A stretch of 8,410 bases of DNA from Deltaproteobacteria bacterium (lineage in GTDB: Bacteria; Desulfobacterota; Deferrimicrobia; Deferrimicrobiales; Deferrimicrobiaceae), in NCBI GenBank assembly GCA_025357175.1, contig JANXPS010000124.1, positions 1-8,410 of the forward strand. The letters are read 5' to 3'. The notes beneath the pieces are model-generated. The model was not told the origin of the DNA. It was given only the letters and a program-made list of their open reading frames with translations, and made no database searches. Below, piece by piece: positions 1-8,410 of the stretch. The position numbers and the translations under genes are program-made. Each line of letters starts with the position of its first letter. The first letter of the stretch is position 1.

Positions 1-2
1 TA

Positions 3-148
3 GCGCCACGCGGGGGCTCCCTTCCCGGGGGACGACTTGCCGGCCCATCCCTGGGCCGTCTGCGTCTCCATACCCCTCGCGGCCCCATCCATGGGGCCTG
101 AACCTGCTCGGGGCATAGGCCCCCGTCCAGGGACCCCCGCTCAGGCGT
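3..148 (-). ncRNA. Candidate structured RNA of unknown family
   Basis: The segment has nested inverted repeats. The longest pairs 10-22 with 129-140: twelve Watson-Crick pairs with one bulged base at 17. Outside it, 3-7 can pair with 144-148. Inside it, 26-31 pairs with 120-125 across a symmetric 3x3 internal loop (23-25 against 126-128). Within these lie a perfect 7-bp hairpin (41-47/52-58), an 8-bp inverted repeat (81-88/91-98) and a 5-bp hairpin (110-114/119-123). The last competes with the 120-125 pairing. Read on the minus strand, the first hairpin has a GGGA loop, which fits the stable GNRA class, and the internal loop becomes GGA opposite GGA, able to form G-A pairs; this favours the minus strand. 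I could not match it to SRP RNA, RNase P RNA, tmRNA, or the TPP or cobalamin riboswitches. It could be a leader of a gene to the left, a free small RNA, or only GC-rich intergenic sequence. Confidence 0.3.
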
Positions 149-181
149 ACGCCGGAGAGCGTGAGGCCTCGGATCGGTGGG

Positions 182-203
182 GGGGGGCTCTTGACGGCCC
201 CCC
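182..203 (-). terminator. GC hairpin after the outer-membrane gene, possible terminator
   Basis: A seven-base all-GC stem (182-188 with 197-203) and an eight-base loop begin 5 bases past the minus-strand stop codon at 209-211. The position suits transcription termination of the kinase/outer-membrane operon. No run of T follows on either strand, so it is not a textbook intrinsic terminator. The rest of 149-181 shows two perfect short palindromes (144-153 and 163-170) and no gene. Confidence 0.3.
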
Positions 204-208
204 TCCCT

Positions 209-1147
209 CTAGAACTTGTACGTGAAGCGCAGCGTCGAGCGGTTGCCCTGCGGGCGGTTCTCGGCGGCCATTTCCCAGGCGGTCTTGAGGCCGATCGAGA
301 AGCGGTCGTCCACGATCCAGTGGGCGGCGGGTCCGATCGCGAAGACCTGTTCCTTGGATCCGGTCACTTTACCGTTGGGGGAATCGTCTTCCGTCAGCTG
401 CTTGAGATAGTAGCCGGCAACCGAGCCGCGAAGGTTTTTCCTGAACGCGTATTCGACCGAGTAGTTCGCGTGGAATGCCTGTCCCGGCGTTACCTTTGTA
501 GAGGAATGGTTGAACGGGCTTGCCGAAACGTCGTCGTTTTCGGTGCTGTAGGTGTAATGGAGCCGCCACGAGGTGGAGAGCTCGGGCGTCAGGAACAGGG
601 TGAAGGCGTAGTACGGCTCGATGACCCACGTGTTGGAACCGGGGTTGAGCGCGTACTTCCTGTCGTACTGGCCGGTCGGCATCGATACGTCGAGCTCGAC
701 ACGCTGCAGGAACGGCCGTCCGAAGAGCGTCGTGTCGAACCACTGCAGGAACGGCCCGACGGTGACATCGCCCAGCAACGCAGGGTTGGCCGGCAGCCCG
801 TCCGCGCTGATCGAAACGATCGGCAGCAGGAAGTCGGCGCCGAGATTCGCCCCGCCTACCTTGTGCGGATAGATGTGGATCAGCTGGTTCATGGAAAGGA
901 GCGCCGCCACGCTTGCATCACCGACGGGCGTTTCGCCCCATGCGCTGCCGCTCTTGCCCTTGATCCGGTCGGAGCTGTACGCCTGGATGTACTCGGTGAA
1001 GTAGGTGCCGGGACCCGGAGGGCCGCCGTCGAGAATGTCGGTCAGGCCCAGGTTCATCGGCGGCTGGTTGAACGCCCCCGCGGGTTGCACCGCCAGCGCC
1101 GCGAGCGCGCCGGTTGCGATGATCATTGCGGCCAAGACCTTTTTCAT
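209..1147 (-). CDS. SphA/MetA-like outer-membrane protein (putative channel or transporter)
   Basis: The 312-residue product looks like the SphA / 'phenol meta-degradation' family of outer-membrane beta-barrel proteins. Some members sit in aromatic-degradation clusters and are thought to help hydrophobic substrates enter; the substrate here is unknown. Residues 1-25 form a clear Sec signal peptide: a KK start, a hydrophobic stretch rich in Ala, Ile and Leu, and an A-G-A cleavage site before Phe26. The mature part has alternating aromatic/polar strands (for example around TWVIEPYYAF and SWRLHYTYS) and ends in Y-K-F, the terminal phenylalanine typical of barrel proteins inserted by BAM. The frame is open back to 1336, but the start at 1147 is chosen because it follows a strong ribosome binding site, begins the signal peptide and avoids a 149-bp overlap with the kinase gene. 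It lies 40 bp after the kinase on the same strand, so co-transcription is likely. Family assignment rests on overall sequence character, not a search. Confidence 0.72.
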   Translation of the reverse strand: MKKVLAAMIIATGALAALAVQPAGAFNQPPMNLGLTDILDGGPPGPGTYFTEYIQAYSSDRIKGKSGSAWGETPVGDASVAALLSMNQLIHIYPHKVGGANLGADFLLPIVSISADGLPANPALLGDVTVGPFLQWFDTTLFGRPFLQRVELDVSMPTGQYDRKYALNPGSNTWVIEPYYAFTLFLTPELSTSWRLHYTYSTENDDVSASPFNHSSTKVTPGQAFHANYSVEYAFRKNLRGSVAGYYLKQLTEDDSPNGKVTGSKEQVFAIGPAAHWIVDDRFSIGLKTAWEMAAENRPQGNRSTLRFTYKF

Positions 1148-1150
1148 CCG

Positions 1151-1157
1151 TTCCTCC
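1151..1157 (-). promoter_or_regulatory. Ribosome binding site fixing the start at 1147
   Basis: GGAGGAA on the minus strand lies 3 bases (5 from the GGAGG core) before the ATG at 1147. It is a near-perfect Shine-Dalgarno sequence and decides between this start and the longer open frame that would begin inside the kinase gene. Confidence 0.75.
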
Positions 1158-1187
1158 GTATAGGCGGGTATTTGCAGACTCGGGATT

Positions 1188-3974
<2,787 letters not shown>

Positions 3975-4044
3975 GTTCCTATCTCAGCACACCGTTGCCT
4001 CCGGATCAATCGGAAGCGGCCGCAATGTGGGTTAATATGTCCGG
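3975..4044. promoter_or_regulatory. Divergent intergenic region between the kinase gene and queE
   Basis: These 70 bp must hold promoters or leaders for both outward-facing genes. Toward the kinase, TTGATC and TGAGAT on the minus strand are 17 bp apart, a weak sigma-70-like pair that would place transcription start almost at the ATG. Toward queE, TAATAT at 4033-4038 resembles a -10 box but has no good -35 partner. No convincing operator palindrome is seen. All of this is pattern inference. Confidence 0.35.
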
Positions 4045-4683
4045 ATGCTTCGCATGACCGAGATATTCGCCAGCATCCAGGGGGAATCGTCCCATGCCGG
4101 GTTGCCGTTCGTCTTCGTCCGGCTGACCGGATGCAACCTGCGCTGCCGATACTGCGACACGACCTATGCCTACGACGGCGGAACCGATGTCGCGATCGAC
4201 GACGTCATCCTGCAGGTCGGGGCGTTCGCCATTCCCAGGGTCGCGGTTACCGGCGGCGAACCGCTCCTGCAACCCGGCGCGTTCGACCTGGTGCGCCGAC
4301 TGCTCGACCTCGGACACCCCGTTCTCGTCGAGACCAACGGGACGGTGCCGCTTGCAGCCCTCGACCCGAGGGCGGTCAAGATCATGGACGTAAAGTGCCC
4401 GTCTTCGGGGGAAGCGGACAAGATGGTGTGGGAAAATTTCGGTGCACTGACGGCGCGGGACGAGGTCAAGTTCGTCATCGCCGACGCCGAGGATTACGCC
4501 TACGCGAAAGAGGTGATCGCGAAATACCGCCCGGCGCACGACTTCAATCCCCTGCTGTCGCCCGCCTTCGGATCGATGCCGCCCGACCGGCTTGCGGGAT
4601 GGATCGTCTCAGACGCGCTCGACGCCCGCTTCCAGATCCAGCTGCACAAGGTCGTGTGGGATCCCTCCCGTCGCGGGGTCTAG
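4045..4683 (+). CDS. queE: 7-carboxy-7-deazaguanine synthase QueE (radical SAM)
   Basis: QueE converts 6-carboxy-5,6,7,8-tetrahydropterin into 7-carboxy-7-deazaguanine, the ring-contraction step on the way to preQ0 and the tRNA base queuosine. The 212-residue product has the usual family length. It opens with the F-x-S-I-Q-G-E-S motif (8-15), followed by the C-x3-C-x2-C cluster-binding motif at Cys30, Cys34 and Cys37 with the D-T pair typical of QueE after it. The SAM-binding G-G-E-P motif is at 70-73, an E-T-N-G strand follows, then a K-C-P motif, and the protein ends with an L-H-K-V-V-W segment. No queC, queD or queF is nearby, so the pathway must be scattered or supplied elsewhere. No good Shine-Dalgarno sequence precedes the ATG at 4045; a second in-frame ATG at 4054 is possible. 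The gene converges on the aminotransferase gene, with 15 bp between stop codons and no clear terminator in the gap. Confidence 0.93.
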   Translation: MLRMTEIFASIQGESSHAGLPFVFVRLTGCNLRCRYCDTTYAYDGGTDVAIDDVILQVGAFAIPRVAVTGGEPLLQPGAFDLVRRLLDLGHPVLVETNGTVPLAALDPRAVKIMDVKCPSSGEADKMVWENFGALTARDEVKFVIADAEDYAYAKEVIAKYRPAHDFNPLLSPAFGSMPPDRLAGWIVSDALDARFQIQLHKVVWDPSRRGV

Positions 4684-4698
4684 CGAACGCCTTGCCGC

Positions 4699-6003
4699 CT
4701 AGGACGCCAGGTATTCCTTGATCTTGGCGGCGAGCGTCTCGTAGATCCGCATGCACGCCTTTTCGTCCTTTTCAAGCAGCGTCACGCGGAAGCCCTGCAG
4801 GCCCGTGTTGAACGACGACAGCGGCACCACGCAGATTCCGGTGCTCGCGAGCAGGTAATAGACGAACCGCTTGTCGGGAGAGACGCCCGGCACGTCGACC
4901 AGCCCTTCGACCAGGGCGCGCACCTCGGGGTTGCCGATCGGCAGCTTCTGCTTCCCGTTTAGCAGCCCCTCCGTAAACGATACCGCCATGTAGAAGGCGC
5001 CGTTGGTCCGGTTGACGACAAGGCCCGGCACCGTCTTGAGGAAATCGTAGGTGATGTTGCTGTTGCGCTCGTAGCAGGCGATCCGTTCCTTGAGATACGG
5101 CTGGTATTCAGGATGGCGCATGATCGCCGGGATCACCGTCTGCGGGAGCGAGGTCGAGCACACCTCGTTCATCTTCGAGGACAGGATCGTGTTGATGTAG
5201 CGCTGGAACTGCACGTCGCGGCCGTAGTTGTAGACCTCGACCCAGCCGCAGCGCGACCCGGGCCACGGCAGCTCCTTGGAAATCCCCTTCATCGCCAGCG
5301 ACGGCAGGTCGCCGACCACGTCCGAGATCGGGACGGTCTTCTCGCCGTTGTAGACGATGTTGTTGTAGACCTCGTCGGCGACGAGGAACAAGTCGTGCTC
5401 GCGGCAGACGGCGACGATCTCGCGCAGCGTTTCCGCCGGGTAGACCATGCCGGTCGGGTTGTCGGGGTTGATGATCATGATGCCGACGACCTGCGGATTG
5501 TAGCGGGCGTAGTTGCGCAGCGCCTCCATGTCGGGGTACCAGCGGTTGGCCGGATCGAGCGGGAAGGCGATGGGCGAGGCGGTGGCGTGTCCCGCCTCGC
5601 CGAGCGAATGCGTCGTGTAGGTCGGCGACGGGACGAGCACGCGCGCCGGCGGCCGGAGCGCTCCGTAGACCTTGGCGATCGCGTCGCCCAGCCCGTTGAA
5701 GAAGATGACGTCGTCGGGAGTGATCCGCGTCCCGCCGCGCCGGTTGGTCGTCTCGCAGATGAACTCGCGCGTCTCGAGAACGCCTCGGGTGGGGCAGTAT
5801 CCCCACGTCTCGTTCTGCCGGGCGGCGTTCGCCACGATCTCCTTCATCCAGGCCGGGATCACCTCGCCCTTGACGATCGGGTCGCCGATGTTCTCCCACT
5901 GGATGCGGACGCCGTGCGCCTGCAGCTTCTCCGCAACGTTGACGATGTTGCGGATTTCGTAGTTCATCCCTCCCGCGCCCGGGAGCACCAGGTCCTTGCG
6001 CAT
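4699..6003 (-). CDS. Class I/II PLP-dependent aminotransferase, substrate unknown
   Basis: A 434-residue cytoplasmic fold-type I aminotransferase that should swap an amino group between an amino acid and a 2-oxo acid using pyridoxal phosphate. Visible residues: N-P-D-N-P-T-G at 179-185 with cofactor-contacting Asn182; D-E-V-Y with Asp210 (pyridine nitrogen) and Tyr213; Schiff-base Lys243 in the S-K-x5-G-x-R-x-G motif with Arg251; and a late Arg406 in the position expected to bind the substrate carboxylate. It is longer than dapL and clearly a different subfamily; alanine/aspartate-type aminotransferases are the nearest resemblance I can name. The ATG at 6003 follows an AGGAG/GAGG ribosome binding site at good spacing. 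It lies 57 bp downstream of dapL on the same strand, so a two-gene operon is likely and hints at a role in lysine, peptidoglycan or linked amino-acid metabolism. Catalytic assignment is firm; substrate is not. Confidence 0.9.
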   Translation of the reverse strand: MRKDLVLPGAGGMNYEIRNIVNVAEKLQAHGVRIQWENIGDPIVKGEVIPAWMKEIVANAARQNETWGYCPTRGVLETREFICETTNRRGGTRITPDDVIFFNGLGDAIAKVYGALRPPARVLVPSPTYTTHSLGEAGHATASPIAFPLDPANRWYPDMEALRNYARYNPQVVGIMIINPDNPTGMVYPAETLREIVAVCREHDLFLVADEVYNNIVYNGEKTVPISDVVGDLPSLAMKGISKELPWPGSRCGWVEVYNYGRDVQFQRYINTILSSKMNEVCSTSLPQTVIPAIMRHPEYQPYLKERIACYERNSNITYDFLKTVPGLVVNRTNGAFYMAVSFTEGLLNGKQKLPIGNPEVRALVEGLVDVPGVSPDKRFVYYLLASTGICVVPLSSFNTGLQGFRVTLLEKDEKACMRIYETLAAKIKEYLAS

Positions 6004-6060
6004 GACTTTGCCCTCTCCTGCGTTCTTGTCCGTGGGTCCGAAGCCGCCGGCCGAGGCCGT

Positions 6061-7299
6061 TCAGCCCTGCTTCAGATTTTTCCGGATCCGCTCGACCGCC
6101 TCGATCACGTTCTCCCGGTTCCCGAACGCCGAAAGACGGAAATAGCCCTCCCCGCTGGGTCCGAAGCCGCTGCCCGGCGTGCCGACCACGTTGCATCCGG
6201 TCAAAAGCTTGTCGAAGAAATCCCACGACGAGATGCCGCCCGGGGTTTTGAGCCAGATGTACGGCGCGTTGACGCCACCGAAAACGGTGACCCCCGCGGC
6301 GCTCAACCCTTCGCGGATGATGCGGGCGTTCTCCATGTAATAGTCGATTATCTCTTTGGTCTGGCGCCATCCCTCGTCGGAATAGACCGCGGCCGCCGCC
6401 TTCTGCACGGGATAGGAGACGCCGTTGAACTTGGTCGTCTGCCGGCGGTTCCAGAGCTTGTTGAGTTCGACGGTCTTCCCGTCCCGCGTCTTCGCTAGCA
6501 GTTCCCCGGGCACCACGGTCAGCGCGCAGCGGACGCCCGTGAAGCCGGCCGTCTTCGAGAAGGAGCGGAACTCGATTGCGCACTTTTTGGCGCCCTCGAT
6601 CTCGTAGATCGAGTGCGGGATGGCCGGGTCGGTGATGAACGCCTCGTACGCCGCGTCGAAGAAGATGATCGAATCGTTCGCGAGCGCGTAGTCGACCCAC
6701 CCCTTGAGCTGCTCCTTCGTCGCCACGGCCCCGGTCGGGTTGTTGGGAAAGCAGAGGTAGATGATGTCGACCTTCTGCGACGGATAGGCCGGGAAGAAAC
6801 CGTTGGCCTCGGTGCACGGCATGTAGACGAGGCCCTTGTAATAGCCCTTCTCGTCGGCCTCGCCGGTGCGGCCGATCATCACGTTGGTGTCGTTGTAGAC
6901 GGGATAGACCGGATCGCCGATCGCCACCGTGTTTTCGAGCGAGAAGATGTCGAGGATGTTGGCCGTGTCGCACTTCGAGCCGTCGGATATGAAAATTTCG
7001 GAGGTCTTGAGCGATACGCCCAGCGGCTTGTAAGACTTTTCGATGATCGTGTCGATCAGGAAGTCGTAGCCCTGCTCGGGGCCGTACCCCATGAACGACT
7101 TTTCGACGCCCAGCTCGTCGACCGCCTCGTGGAACGCCTTGAGGATGGCCTGCGGCAGCGCCCGGGTTACGTCCCCGATCCCCAGACGGATCACCTTCGC
7201 CTGCGGATTGGCCTCCGCGAACGCGCGAACGCGCCGCCCGATCTCGGGAAAGAGGTATCCTGCCTTGAGCTTCAGATAATGTTCGTTGGCCAGCGCCAT
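6061..7299 (-). CDS. dapL: LL-diaminopimelate aminotransferase
   Basis: DapL converts L-tetrahydrodipicolinate and glutamate directly into LL-2,6-diaminopimelate, bypassing the succinylase or acetylase branch, and so feeds lysine and peptidoglycan synthesis. The 412-residue length fits the family. Family-like landmarks include the N-terminal N-E-H-Y-L-K-L-K-A-G-Y-L-F-P-E-I stretch, R-L-G-I-G-D-V-T at 38-45, the G-Y-G-P-E-Q-G segment (71-77), P-N-N-P-T-G at 185-190 with Asn187, Asp215 and Tyr218, Schiff-base Lys249 in S-F-S-K-T-A-G-F-T-G-V-R with Arg257, and Arg388 in Y-F-R-L-S-A-F-G. The ATG at 7299 has an AGGAG ribosome binding site eight bases upstream. It is the first gene of a probable operon with the second aminotransferase. 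No dapA, dapB or dapF is in the window. I see no truncation or missing catalytic residue. Confidence 0.95.
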   Translation of the reverse strand: MALANEHYLKLKAGYLFPEIGRRVRAFAEANPQAKVIRLGIGDVTRALPQAILKAFHEAVDELGVEKSFMGYGPEQGYDFLIDTIIEKSYKPLGVSLKTSEIFISDGSKCDTANILDIFSLENTVAIGDPVYPVYNDTNVMIGRTGEADEKGYYKGLVYMPCTEANGFFPAYPSQKVDIIYLCFPNNPTGAVATKEQLKGWVDYALANDSIIFFDAAYEAFITDPAIPHSIYEIEGAKKCAIEFRSFSKTAGFTGVRCALTVVPGELLAKTRDGKTVELNKLWNRRQTTKFNGVSYPVQKAAAAVYSDEGWRQTKEIIDYYMENARIIREGLSAAGVTVFGGVNAPYIWLKTPGGISSWDFFDKLLTGCNVVGTPGSGFGPSGEGYFRLSAFGNRENVIEAVERIRKNLKQG

Positions 7300-7328
7300 C
7301 GCGGTTTCTCCTGGGTCAAATGGTAGAA

Positions 7329-7334
7329 TATGAT
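7329..7334 (+). promoter_or_regulatory. Possible -10 box for the radical SAM gene
   Basis: TATGAT matches the -10 consensus at five of six bases and would start transcription near 7341, before the ribosome binding site at 7355-7360. The -35 region (about 7305-7311) is poor. The same AT patch serves the opposite-strand dapL promoter candidate, so the two promoters would overlap. Confidence 0.3.
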
Positions 7335-7357
7335 AACACCCGTTCGCGCCTTGGAAA
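7330..7357 (-). promoter_or_regulatory. Possible dapL promoter
   Basis: On the minus strand TTTCCA (7352-7357) and TATCAT (7330-7335) are 16 bp apart, matching sigma-70 consensus at four and five of six bases. Transcription would start near 7323, giving a leader of about 24 bases that includes the AGGAG ribosome binding site. This AT-rich patch stands out in a GC-rich background. It is a pattern match only. Confidence 0.35.
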
Positions 7358-7360
7358 GGA
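7355..7360 (+). promoter_or_regulatory. Ribosome binding site supporting a TTG start at 7366
   Basis: AAAGGA lies 5 bases before the TTG codon at 7366. The only upstream in-frame ATG (7330) has no such site and sits inside the likely -10 box, so this site decides the start of the radical SAM gene. A TTG at 7351 is also in frame but has no site before it. Confidence 0.5.
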
Positions 7361-7365
7361 CCCGT

Positions 7366-8410
7366 TTGCCCATTTCGACAAAAGTCGGCGACACGCTCCG
7401 GCTGCTATACAGGGCGGCGAATCCGGGGCGCGGGCGCCGCGCTTTTCCCTACAAGCTCACCTTCGTCGCGACCGAGCGGTGCAACCTGCGCTGCCGGGCA
7501 TGCCGCGTCTGGGAAAGCGGCGAAGCCGGACTTCCGCTGCCGGACATCCGCACCTTTTTCGCCCGCTCGAACCGCTTCTCGTGGATCGACGTGACGGGCG
7601 GCGAAATCTTCCTGCGCGACGACATCGTCGACGTCTTTGCGGCCATCGTCGAAAACAGCCGGAATCTCGCGCTGCTCCACTTCCCGACCAACGGCTTCCT
7701 GACCGACACGATCGTTGCCGCCACCCGCGCCATCCTCGGGATGAAACCGGGGCGCCTCGTCGTCACCGTGAGCGTCGACGGCCCCCCGGCGCTGCACGAC
7801 GCGCTTCGCGGCGCGGAGGGCAGCTTCGACCGGGCGCTCGAGACGTACGCCAGGCTGCGCGAGCTTCCGGGCTGCGCCCCGTACCTGGGCATGACGCTTT
7901 CAGGCGACAACCTGTGCGCCGTCGACGATACGCTGTCCGCCGTCCGCCGCCGCGTTCCCGGCCTGAAATCGACCGATCTTCACGTCAACCTGTTCCAGCA
8001 CTCGGAACATTACTATCGGAACGCCGAAAGCGCCCGGCCCGACCTCGGACCGCTGTCGCGCACCCTCCGATCGCTGCACGCCGCGCGGGGCTTTTCCCTG
8101 TCCCCCTTGAACCTGGTCGAGCGACGGCACCTGGCGCTCGCGCAGCGGTACCTCGAGACGGGCCGGTGCCCGATCCCCTGCCAGGCGCTCTCGGCCAGCT
8201 GCTTCGTCGACGCAAAGGGCACCGTCTTCCCGTGCGTCACCTGGAGCCGTCCGCTGGGCAACCTCGCCGACTTCGGCTTCGACCTCGCGAAACTCTGGAA
8301 GTCGCCGGAGGCGGTCGCGTTGCGGGAGGAGATCCGTGCCGGACGGTGTCCCGGTTGCTGGACCTCCTGCGAATCGATCCCCGCAATGGCCGCACAATGG
8401 TGGCGAACCC
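7366..8410 (+). CDS. Radical SAM protein with SPASM-like C-terminal domain (3' end off window)
   Basis: An open frame of 348 codons continues to the right edge without a stop, so the gene is cut by the window. Numbered from the TTG start, the [4Fe-4S]-binding C-x3-C-x2-C motif is Cys39, Cys43, Cys46, followed by R-V-W. The SAM-binding T-G-G-E-I is at 77-81, and V-S-V-D-G in mid-barrel is typical of SPASM-type radical SAM enzymes. The C-terminal part carries C-P-I-P-C (Cys268, Cys272), Cys279, Cys290 before a G-N-L-A-D segment, and C-P-G-C-W-T-S-C (Cys328, Cys331, Cys335), the pattern of a SPASM/Twitch domain holding auxiliary iron-sulfur clusters. Such enzymes modify peptides, proteins or small molecules; nothing in the window shows the substrate. 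It is divergent from dapL. An ATG at 7330 is an alternative start, giving 12 more residues. Superfamily is firm, function unknown. Confidence 0.85.
   Translation, partial: MPISTKVGDTLRLLYRAANPGRGRRAFPYKLTFVATERCNLRCRACRVWESGEAGLPLPDIRTFFARSNRFSWIDVTGGEIFLRDDIVDVFAAIVENSRNLALLHFPTNGFLTDTIVAATRAILGMKPGRLVVTVSVDGPPALHDALRGAEGSFDRALETYARLRELPGCAPYLGMTLSGDNLCAVDDTLSAVRRRVPGLKSTDLHVNLFQHSEHYYRNAESARPDLGPLSRTLRSLHAARGFSLSPLNLVERRHLALAQRYLETGRCPIPCQALSASCFVDAKGTVFPCVTWSRPLGNLADFGFDLAKLWKSPEAVALREEIRAGRCPGCWTSCESIPAMAAQWWRT

Noticed and set aside
41..98. SRP RNA possibility from the GCAGGTTCAGG stretch on the minus strand
   Set aside because: The invariant GGAAG tetraloop and AGCAGCC element of the SRP RNA S domain are absent.
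99..140. TPP riboswitch-like string on the plus strand (GAACCTG followed by AGGGA)
   Set aside because: The conserved CTGAGA element and the GGATAAT core are missing and the order of helices does not fit. The plus strand also leads into the 3' end of an opposing gene.
5113..6498. 461-codon plus-strand frame opposite the aminotransferases
   Set aside because: Antisense shadow with low-complexity Arg/Asp/Val composition and no ribosome binding site or domain signature.
5108..6973. 621-codon minus-strand frame spanning both aminotransferase genes
   Set aside because: It is an out-of-frame reading across two well-supported aminotransferases and their spacer. Its translation is Arg/Gly/Ala-rich with no motif.

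Overview
The window looks like chromosomal DNA from a GC-rich (by eye about 60-65% G+C) Gram-negative bacterium. An outer-membrane beta-barrel protein is present, and lysine/peptidoglycan synthesis goes through LL-diaminopimelate aminotransferase. The hybrid histidine kinase is of a type common in Geobacter-like and other Desulfobacterota (former deltaproteobacteria). The lineage is inferred from gene content only. No insertion sequence, CRISPR array, tRNA, rRNA or phage gene is visible.

Layout, left to right. Bases 1-208 carry no convincing protein gene. They contain a dense nested set of inverted repeats that could fold into a multibranched RNA, then a GC hairpin just beyond the stop of the next gene. 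Bases 209-3974 (minus strand) hold two genes that may form an operon: a large membrane-bound hybrid sensor histidine kinase (Cache-HAMP-PAS-HisKA-HATPase-REC), followed 40 bp later by a SphA/MetA-like outer-membrane protein. A 70-bp divergent gap separates the kinase from queE (4045-4683, plus strand), a radical SAM enzyme of 7-deazaguanine/queuosine synthesis. queE converges with a minus-strand pair of PLP-dependent fold-type I aminotransferases: dapL (6061-7299), then a second aminotransferase of unknown substrate (4699-6003). A short divergent promoter region upstream of dapL also serves a second radical SAM gene with a SPASM-like cysteine-rich tail. That gene starts near 7366 and runs off the right edge.

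How the genes work together. The kinase probably senses a small molecule in the periplasm and passes phosphate to its own receiver domain; the adjacent outer-membrane protein may be part of the same response. DapL makes LL-diaminopimelate from tetrahydrodipicolinate, and its partner may handle a related amino-group transfer. QueE and the second radical SAM enzyme have no visible pathway partners here. I see no clear new multi-gene system. The items most worth a second look are the structured left-edge segment, the partial amino-acid-sensing motif in the kinase, and the truncated radical SAM/SPASM enzyme.
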